The translations under genes were made by a program, and so were the position numbers. Shown piece by piece: positions 41,136 through 47,526 of a stretch of 52,993 nucleotides of DNA. Source of the stretch: Oscillospiraceae bacterium (GTDB taxonomy: Bacteria; Bacillota; Clostridia; Oscillospirales; Oscillospiraceae); NCBI GenBank assembly GCA_910575695.1, contig CAJTGJ010000028.1:1-52993 (forward strand). The letters run 5' to 3'. Every line of letters starts with the position of its first letter. Within the stretch, counting starts at the first letter, position 1. The notes beneath the pieces were generated by a model that was given only the letters and a program-made list of their open reading frames with translations, had not been told where the DNA came from and did no database searches.

Positions 41136-42040
41136 TACTGCTGCACCTCCTTCTTACGGGTATAGGCAAGCTGGGCCAAACCAAGCCCGGCCACCAGGAT
41201 GAAGAACAAAACCGCCTTGGCCTGTGCCACGCCGGGGGAGGTGGAGTTGGAGCCGTAGAAGGTGTTGTAGATGTTCAGGGCCAGCATTTCCGTGGTCTTG
41301 ATGGTGGAGCCGTCGGGCTGGATGACGAAGGGCTGTCCGGCGGTGAGGGCCAGGTTCTGGTCGAACAGCTTGAAGCCGTTGGTCAGGGACAGGAACATAC
41401 AAATGGTGATGGAGGGCATCACGTTGGGGATGGTCACCTTAAACAGGGTCTGTGCCCGGGTGGCTCCGTCGATGCGTGCGGCCTCCAGCATATCCTCGGG
41501 CACCGCCTGGAGCCCGGCGATATAGATGATCATCATATAGCCGATCTGCTGCCAGCACATGAGGATGATCAGGCCCCAGAAGCCGAACTTGGAATTGAGC
41601 AGGATGGAGGTGTCGAAGCGGCTGAGGATGCCGTCGAAAATCATGGACCAGATATAGCCCAGCACGATGCCGCCGATGAGGTTGGGCATGAAGAACACGG
41701 TACGGAAGATATTGCTGCCCTTGATGCCCAGGGTGAGGGCGTAGGCCACGGCGAAGGCCAGCACGTTGATGAGCACCAGGCTCACGATGGCGAACAGGGC
41801 GGTGTACCAGAAGGAGTGGACAAAGCTGGGGTCGGACAGAGCGGTGGCAAAATTGCCGAAGCCGATGAACTGCGCGTCAGAAATCAGGCGGAACTTGCAC
41901 ATGGAGAGGTAAATGCCCTGGATAAAGGGCCAGACGAAGCCGATGGCAAAGGCCGCCACCACAGGGCCCAGGAACAGCCAGCACCAGCGCCGTGTGGAGG
42001 CCGTCAGCGCGTTGCCTCCGGAGGATTTTTTCCGCTTCAA
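41135..42040 (-). CDS. Carbohydrate ABC transporter permease (MalF type)
   Basis: 301 residues, six membrane helices. The EAA loop is EAARIDGATRAQTLFKVTIP followed by NVMP. The start is placed at TTG 42040 (MKRKKSSGGNAL) because GGGAG lies 9 bases upstream; a TTG three codons earlier would have no room for a ribosome site. It is the partner of the MalG-type permease in a binding-protein-dependent sugar importer. Confidence 0.92.
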   Translation of the reverse strand: MKRKKSSGGNALTASTRRWCWLFLGPVVAAFAIGFVWPFIQGIYLSMCKFRLISDAQFIGFGNFATALSDPSFVHSFWYTALFAIVSLVLINVLAFAVAYALTLGIKGSNIFRTVFFMPNLIGGIVLGYIWSMIFDGILSRFDTSILLNSKFGFWGLIILMCWQQIGYMMIIYIAGLQAVPEDMLEAARIDGATRAQTLFKVTIPNVMPSITICMFLSLTNGFKLFDQNLALTAGQPFVIQPDGSTIKTTEMLALNIYNTFYGSNSTSPGVAQAKAVLFFILVAGLGLAQLAYTRKKEVQQ

Positions 42041-42147
42041 GATGAACAACTCCCTTTATTCAGAATAAGAAAGCCAGGAAGGTTTGCGGGGCGGGCGGCA
42101 AGGCCCGCCCCGCTTGGTGAAACCTGTTATGCCGGGACGAAGGGGGA

Positions 42148-43509
42148 TCAGCCGTTGGCGGCGTTGTACTGGGTGGCCCAGCCCTCCACGAAGGCGGTGC
42201 GCACGGTCTCCCAGTTGGCTTCGGACTGGTCGGCGTTGTACTGGTTCAGGGCGGACACCAGGGTGGCGCGGTAGTCGTCCACGTTGGGCTGGAAGTTGGT
42301 GGCCCAGTTCATGACGTAGCAGCCATCGGCGGTGTACTTGTCGGCGGCGGCCAGGAAGCCGTTGGAGGACTCGGGGGCGTTCTTATAGGGCAGCACGCCC
42401 AGCTGCTCCACCATCTTGGCGGCTGCCTCGGGGTCGGAAACCAGCCACACCATGAAATCCATGGTGGCCTTCTGGTCGGCCTCGGAGGCCTTGGCATTGA
42501 TGGCCCAGCAGTTCTCGGTGCCGCAGTTCAGGCCGGCCTTCTCCTCGCCCTCCACGCCGCAGTAGTAGGGGATCATGGTGGCGTTGGGCACGCTCGCCTG
42601 GTAGTCGGCGTACTCCCAGGAACCCTGGACGGTGAAGGCGGCCTTGCCGTCTTTGAACTCCTGGGCGGCGTCATGGCCGCCGGTGGCCAGGGCCTTGGGG
42701 TCGGTCAGGCTGTTGTTGATGCACAGGTCGTACAGGTTCTTGAAGTTGTCCATATACTTGCCGGTGATGGTGGGCGGGCACTCGGTCCAGGCGGTGCCCT
42801 CCTGCTCGTAGTAGTACTCCAGGTTGGCCATGTGGCCGGTGAAGCGCCAGGAAGAGGAGCTGTCCATGTCGCAGGAGGTAAAGGCGTCGAAGCCCAGCTC
42901 GGCGGCGCGGGCGTGGATGTCCTCCACCACGGTCTTGAGGGTCTCAAAGTTCTTGATGTCCTCCATCTTGTGGCCGGCCTGCTCCACCAGGTCGGGGTTG
43001 ACGATGATGCCGTAGCACTCGTAGCAGTAGCCGATGGAAACCAGCTTGCCGGTCTCGTCGTACAGGTTGTAGGCGTCGGTGTTCAGCTCATTGGCGATGT
43101 CGGTACCGGTCAGGTCCAGGGCGTAGTCCTTCCAGTCCTTCACGCCGGCCTGGTTGCCGATGACGAACAGCGTGGGGGGATTGGACTTATCCATCTCGGC
43201 GGTGAGCTGCTGGCTGTAGGTGCCGGAAGCGGCGGTGACCACCTTCACGTTGACGCCGGTCTTCTCGGTATAGGCCTTGGCCAGGTCCTGGGCGGTGGCG
43301 TCCAGCTCGGGCTTGAAGTTGAGCCAGTACACGGAACCGCCCTCGCCGGAGGGCTGGTTGGCGTCGTCGGGCTTCTGGGTGTCCTCGGTGCCGGGGTTGT
43401 CGCTGGCCGGGGGATTGGTGGCGTCGCCGCCGTTGCTGCTGGAGCAGCCTGCCAGCATGGCGAGCACCATGCAAAGGGACAGGACCAGCGCTAAGAGCTT
43501 CTTAGTCAT
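42148..43509 (-). CDS. Carbohydrate ABC transporter substrate-binding lipoprotein
   Basis: 453 residues. Lipoprotein signal peptide MTKKLLALVLSLCMVL with lipobox LAGC (Cys22), then a Ser/Asn/Pro-rich tether, then a family-1 extracellular solute-binding fold (VYWLNFKPELDATAQDLAKA, KDGKAAFTVQGSWEYADYQ, NCWAINAKASEADQKATMDF). It captures an oligosaccharide outside the membrane for the two permeases. The first ATG (43515) directly abuts the ribosome site AGGAGG, so the second ATG (43509), 8 bases away, is the better start. It is the first gene of the importer operon behind the triple operator. Confidence 0.94.
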   Translation of the reverse strand: MTKKLLALVLSLCMVLAMLAGCSSSNGGDATNPPASDNPGTEDTQKPDDANQPSGEGGSVYWLNFKPELDATAQDLAKAYTEKTGVNVKVVTAASGTYSQQLTAEMDKSNPPTLFVIGNQAGVKDWKDYALDLTGTDIANELNTDAYNLYDETGKLVSIGYCYECYGIIVNPDLVEQAGHKMEDIKNFETLKTVVEDIHARAAELGFDAFTSCDMDSSSSWRFTGHMANLEYYYEQEGTAWTECPPTITGKYMDNFKNLYDLCINNSLTDPKALATGGHDAAQEFKDGKAAFTVQGSWEYADYQASVPNATMIPYYCGVEGEEKAGLNCGTENCWAINAKASEADQKATMDFMVWLVSDPEAAAKMVEQLGVLPYKNAPESSNGFLAAADKYTADGCYVMNWATNFQPNVDDYRATLVSALNQYNADQSEANWETVRTAFVEGWATQYNAANG

Positions 43510-43545
43510 TTTCATTTCCTCCTATAAATTTTGGTTTCGGGAGCT

Positions 43546-43581
43546 GGAAACGTTACTGGGAATGTTACCGGGAACGTTTCC
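43546..43581 (-). promoter_or_regulatory. Triple tandem LacI-type operator of the sugar importer operon
   Basis: Three contiguous 12-bp units read on the plus strand as GGAAACGTTACT (43546-43557), GGGAATGTTACC (43558-43569) and GGGAACGTTTCC (43570-43581). Each approximates the LacI-family palindrome with an AACGTT core. The block lies just downstream of the transcription start predicted from the promoter at 43597-43625, a roadblock position. Confidence 0.75.
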
Positions 43582-43596
43582 GGTCCCTATGGTCAC

Positions 43597-43625
43597 ATAA
43601 TAAACACATTATGCCCATTTGGCAA
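43597..43625 (-). promoter_or_regulatory. Sigma-A promoter of the sugar importer operon
   Basis: Minus strand: TTGCCA (43625-43620), 17-bp spacer, TATTAT (43602-43597). Confidence 0.8.
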
Positions 43626-43759
43626 GTAAAATTTCATTGATCTGCACAAGTTTAGAGGAATGCCAAAAAACTCCTCTTTGTTTTTGTGGAAAACCACCAA
43701 AAACCCGCCGCTGGATAAACCGGATGGAATGGGGTATACTGGCACAGAGGTGAAGCGCA

Positions 43760-44206
43760 ATGGATATGAACAACCAGGAATACAACCATTATGTCAGCAG
43801 CCGGGCGGATCCGTCCCCCCTTTGGAAGGATATCCTGTGGGCGTTCTGCGTGGGCGGAGCCATCTGCGCGGGGGGGCAGGGGCTGTCCACCCTGTACCAG
43901 AGCCTGGGGGCCAGCAGGGACGACGCGGGCGCCTGGACATCCATCACCCTGATTTTCCTGGCCTCCCTGCTCACCGGGCTGGGCGTGTTCGACAACATCG
44001 CCAAGCGGGCGGGAGCGGGCACCCTGGTGCCCATCACCGGCTTTTCCAACGCCATGGTATCCCCGGCGCTGGAGTTCAAGAGCGAGGGCTTCGTCACCGG
44101 CACCGGCGCCAAGCTGTTTACCGTGGCGGGGCCGGTGCTGGCCTATGGGATCTCGGCCAGCGTGGTGTACGGCGTGGTCTTGTGGCTGTTCCAGATGGCA
44201 AAATAG
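43760..44206 (+). CDS. spoVAC: Stage V sporulation protein AC
   Basis: 148 residues, four hydrophobic segments. ILWAFCVGGAICAGGQGL, ITLIFLASLLTGLGVFDNIA, AGAGTLVPITGFSNAM and SPALEFKSEGFVTGTGAKLF are the family's conserved blocks. SpoVAC is a mechanosensitive-type membrane channel for dipicolinic acid uptake into, and release from, the spore core. ATG 43760 follows GAGGTGAAGCGCA. Normally spoVAC sits with spoVAD and spoVAE; neither is present here, so this is a solitary copy. A weak sigma-G-like pair (GGATAA then TATACT) lies shortly upstream. Confidence 0.92.
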   Translation: MDMNNQEYNHYVSSRADPSPLWKDILWAFCVGGAICAGGQGLSTLYQSLGASRDDAGAWTSITLIFLASLLTGLGVFDNIAKRAGAGTLVPITGFSNAMVSPALEFKSEGFVTGTGAKLFTVAGPVLAYGISASVVYGVVLWLFQMAK

Positions 44207-44536
44207 AGGAAATCAAAGCAGGCGGCGTTGGGAGGAATTTCGGAAAGAAGTTCCTCCCAGCTTTCAATGTGCGGTCAACGTCCATAGAGAAGCTGTTGCG
44301 ATGGCAATCAGATCATAGCGGCTTTTTATGTGCCTCTCCCGTTTTCGCAGCACGCTCTTCCGCCCGCTGCCGATGGTCATGGCGTCATTTTATGCCGTGC
44401 GCTTTCGGGAATGCGCGAAAATTCCTCTTGACGTCCGCTGCTTCAAAATACAGACTTGATTTTCTCTCTGCTTTCCATAGAATGGGCCTCGTGGGACAGT
44501 AACCCCCCCCCAGCAACAAAACATGGAGGCTGACAC
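44207..44536 (+). promoter_or_regulatory. Intergenic region with candidate promoter and poly-C tract before the phosphorelay operon
   Basis: No gene is seen in these 330 bp. TTGATT (44456-44461) and TAGAAT (44478-44483), 16 bp apart, form a candidate sigma-A promoter. About 20 bp later there is an uninterrupted run of nine C (44503-44511) in the leader, then ATGGAGG and the start at 44537. GGGAGGAA...TTCCTCCC (44239-44268) is an imperfect hairpin after spoVAC, with no T-run. Confidence 0.5.
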
Positions 44537-44899
44537 ATGAAAAAACGTATTTTAGTAGTTGATGACGACAATATGAATCTGGCAAGGACCAGAATCATCC
44601 TTGGTAAGGAATACGACGTGGTTTTGGCGGATTCGGGGATCGAAGCGCTGGCTAAGCTCCAGAACAAGAAAGCCGACATGGTGCTTCTGGATATTGATAT
44701 GCCGGGTATGAACGGCCTTGAAACCTTTGAGCGCATGAAAAAATTCGCCGCGGATATCCCCGTGATCTTTCTGACGGCGTCGGGCTTGAAGGAGGATGTC
44801 CAAAACGCGATTAAGCTGGGGGCGGTGAATTATCTGAAAAAGCCCTACCGGCCGGAGGAGCTCCTCAAGCGGATCAGCCAGGAATTTGAAAAAGCATGA
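44537..44899 (+). CDS. Single-domain response regulator (CheY-like receiver)
   Basis: 120 residues, receiver domain only. Acidic pocket RILVVDDDNMN (Asp9-Asp11), phosphoacceptor Asp52 in LLDIDMPGMNG, Thr in FLTASG, Lys in YLKKPYRPEE. With no output domain it probably acts as a phosphoryl shuttle or allosteric partner. It overlaps the next gene by 4 bp (ATGA), a hybrid kinase with receiver and Hpt, so a phosphotransfer chain through this protein is likely. Confidence 0.95.
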   Translation: MKKRILVVDDDNMNLARTRIILGKEYDVVLADSGIEALAKLQNKKADMVLLDIDMPGMNGLETFERMKKFAADIPVIFLTASGLKEDVQNAIKLGAVNYLKKPYRPEELLKRISQEFEKA

Positions 44900-47511
44900 G
44901 GGCGGAGGAACAGACGGGCCGTCACCTGCTGCTGGCCGTCACCACCACGGTATTCAGCGGAATATTGGGCTTGGTCATTTTGATTCTGTCTTGGGAAATC
45001 TGGATGCTTCCGCTGCTGGCGGCGGGCTGCTTCAGCGTGTGGTTCCTGCACATTGCCAAGCTCGGGTCGGGCACGCTTTATGAAAACCTGTGCACCGGGC
45101 TGATGCTGGTTGAATTCTTTTTCTTCAGCGTCCATGATTTCAGCCTTTTTGACCTCCCGGCTGTGGCCTGCGTCCTGATTCTGGCGTTGTTCATGATAAA
45201 CAAAAAGTGGATCATGCACGCGATTGAGGGCCTGTATGTGCTGGCGCTGTGGATCATGCACGCGATTGAGGGCCTGTATGTGCTGGCGCTGCTGTATCAC
45301 GGCCTGATTCTCCGGACCATTTCCCACCGGATGGACTGGGATGATTCCATCCAGCTGATGCTCGGCGCCGTTATCGTTTTCTGCGCCTCGGCGCTGGCGA
45401 GATACTGGATTACCCGGCGGAACGTGCAGCGGGCGCGGTACGAGCATATATATTCCGAGCTGGAGACAGCCGGAAAGCAGAACGCCCTGTTTCTGTCCAA
45501 TGTTTCCCACGAGCTCCGCACGCCCATCAACATGGTAATCGGAATCAGCGAGGTGGCGCTGGGGAAGGAACTCTCCCCGGATATCCGATCCGATATGACG
45601 TCTATCAAACTGGCGGGAAAGCGCCTCTCTAATCAGATCAACAATATGCTGGACTATACGGAGATCGTGGAGGGCACCCTGACCCCCGCCAAGAAGGAAT
45701 ATATGATCACCTCAGTGCTGAACGACGTGATTACCATGACCGCCCTGCAAAGCAACCGCCAGCATCTGGAGCTGGTGTTCGACATTGATCCGAAGATTCC
45801 GGCGGTCCTTGTTGGCGACTCGGAGAAAATTTCCCATGTGCTCAAAATCCTGCTGGAGAACTCCTTTAAATTCACGGAAGAGGGCGGTATCAACGTTCGC
45901 ATCCAGTGCCGGCGGGAAAGCTACGGCATCAATCTGATCGTGGATATCCGCGATACCGGCATCGGCATGACGGATTCCCAGCTGACGCAGATGCGCCACG
46001 TCTTTTACCAGGCGGATTCCGGAAGCAGCCGCCTGGCGGGCGGGCTTGGCCTTGGACTTCCCATCGCCCAGGGGCTTTTGACCGCTATGGGCGGTTTCAT
46101 TCATTTCAGCAGCAATGCGCAGCAGGGCCTTTCCGCCCACATCGTCCTCCCGCAGGGCGTGGCGGATGAGCGGCCATGCATCACGCTCAATCATCCGGAG
46201 CAGCTTCACATCGCGTGTTACTTCAGGCCGGAAAAATACAGCTGCGACGAGGTTCGGGAGTATTATGACGGACTGATTTTAAGCCTGGTGCACGGGCTTG
46301 GCGTAAAAGGCTACCAGGCGCATAATTTTGAGGGCCTGCTCAAGGTGCTGCGCAGCCACAAGCTGACCCATGTGTTCATCACCCAATCGGAATATCAGGA
46401 GAATCCGTCGTATTATGAGGACCTGGCAAAAACCGTCCGGGTCGTGGTCATTGCGGAGCGGGAGTACAATCTGAGCCTTGGAAGCCCGCTGTTGATTATA
46501 CATAAGCCTTTTTCCGCGCTTTCCGTGGCAAATCTGCTGAACGGGGAAACCGGAGAGCGGGGCTTTGCAGAGGACCAGGCCGCAGGGCGGAAGCCCTTTG
46601 TCTGCGTGGGCATCCGGGCTCTGGCCGTGGACGACGAGGAAATGAATCTTGTCGTGGCTAAGGGCGTTCTTGGCAGCTATGGGATTGAGGTGGATACCTG
46701 CCTGAGCGGAAGAGAGGCGGTGTCTCTGTGCGGCGGCACCTCCTATGATATCATCTTCCTGGATCATATGATGCCGGGTTTTGACGGCGTGGAAACCCTG
46801 AAAAAAATCCGCCAGATAAACGATGGCATATATCAGGACCTGCCCATCATCGCACTGACCGCCAATACCGTCAGCGGCGCACGGGAGATGTTCCGGAGCG
46901 AGGGCTTCACCGAATTTGTTCCCAAACCCATCGAGCGCACGGTTCTGGAACGGGTGCTGCGGAAGGTCCTGCCCAAGAGCTGCATCCAATACAGCATGAG
47001 GCCTGTCGGCAGGGACGAACCCGCCTCCGAGGCGGCGGATCCCCCGAAGCTCCCGGAACCGCGCGCCGAGGAGCCTGCCGGACCCTTGGAGGAGGCCGGC
47101 CTGCCGCAGGGCCGTGCGGACGCGCTTTCCTGCGACCAGCTTGCCCAAGCCGGTATCAACGGGGAGATGGGGCTGGACTTCTGCGCCGGGGACGAGGATT
47201 TTTACAAGGAAATGCTGCGGATGTTCCGTGACCAGAGCGCCGGAAAGCAGGCGGAAATTGCTTCCCTGTACGAAAGCGCCAGCTGGAAGGATTACGCGGT
47301 CAAGGTCCACGCGCTGAAAAGCACCTCCCTGACGATTGGAGCGGAAGCGCTCTCCGCGCAGGCAAAGGAGCTGGAGCTGGCGGGGAAGCGGGGGGACGAG
47401 GACTTTATCAAGTCGCATCATGCCGCGCTGATGCAGGCCTATGGCGAGCTCTGTGCGCGTATCGGGGAAATACGCGCCTTGGGCCTTTCGTCTGAAAAAA
47501 CCGAATGTTAA
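44896..47511 (+). CDS. Hybrid sensor histidine kinase with receiver and C-terminal Hpt domain
   Basis: 871 residues. Membrane sensor region (about 10-175) with several helices and no large external domain; HisKA with His205 in NVSHELRTPINMVIG; HATPase (DTGIGMTDSQLTQMRHVF, GGLGLGLPIAQGLL); a diverged second receiver-like segment (about 435-560); receiver with Asp623 in IIFLDHMMPGFDG; Pro/Glu-rich linker (about 700-745); Hpt with His805 in VKVHALKSTSLTIG. The chain allows His-Asp-His relay onto the upstream single receiver. Residues 105-118 are repeated exactly as 119-132, by a 42-bp tandem duplication in the membrane region. Confidence 0.93.
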   Translation: MRAEEQTGRHLLLAVTTTVFSGILGLVILILSWEIWMLPLLAAGCFSVWFLHIAKLGSGTLYENLCTGLMLVEFFFFSVHDFSLFDLPAVACVLILALFMINKKWIMHAIEGLYVLALWIMHAIEGLYVLALLYHGLILRTISHRMDWDDSIQLMLGAVIVFCASALARYWITRRNVQRARYEHIYSELETAGKQNALFLSNVSHELRTPINMVIGISEVALGKELSPDIRSDMTSIKLAGKRLSNQINNMLDYTEIVEGTLTPAKKEYMITSVLNDVITMTALQSNRQHLELVFDIDPKIPAVLVGDSEKISHVLKILLENSFKFTEEGGINVRIQCRRESYGINLIVDIRDTGIGMTDSQLTQMRHVFYQADSGSSRLAGGLGLGLPIAQGLLTAMGGFIHFSSNAQQGLSAHIVLPQGVADERPCITLNHPEQLHIACYFRPEKYSCDEVREYYDGLILSLVHGLGVKGYQAHNFEGLLKVLRSHKLTHVFITQSEYQENPSYYEDLAKTVRVVVIAEREYNLSLGSPLLIIHKPFSALSVANLLNGETGERGFAEDQAAGRKPFVCVGIRALAVDDEEMNLVVAKGVLGSYGIEVDTCLSGREAVSLCGGTSYDIIFLDHMMPGFDGVETLKKIRQINDGIYQDLPIIALTANTVSGAREMFRSEGFTEFVPKPIERTVLERVLRKVLPKSCIQYSMRPVGRDEPASEAADPPKLPEPRAEEPAGPLEEAGLPQGRADALSCDQLAQAGINGEMGLDFCAGDEDFYKEMLRMFRDQSAGKQAEIASLYESASWKDYAVKVHALKSTSLTIGAEALSAQAKELELAGKRGDEDFIKSHHAALMQAYGELCARIGEIRALGLSSEKTEC
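45208..45291 (+). repeat. Perfect 42-bp tandem duplication inside the hybrid kinase gene
   Basis: 45208-45249 and 45250-45291 are identical and in frame, duplicating 14 residues (WIMHAIEGLYVLAL) in a transmembrane stretch. Identity at all 42 positions suggests recent origin or an unstable tract. Confidence 0.95.
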
Positions 47512-47526
47512 GGGGTGAGGAACTGC

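Noticed and set aside
43660..43759. Extended start and alternative frame before spoVAC
   Set aside because: The frame at 43660 is not the spoVAC frame; conserved sequence begins after 43760 with its own ribosome site.
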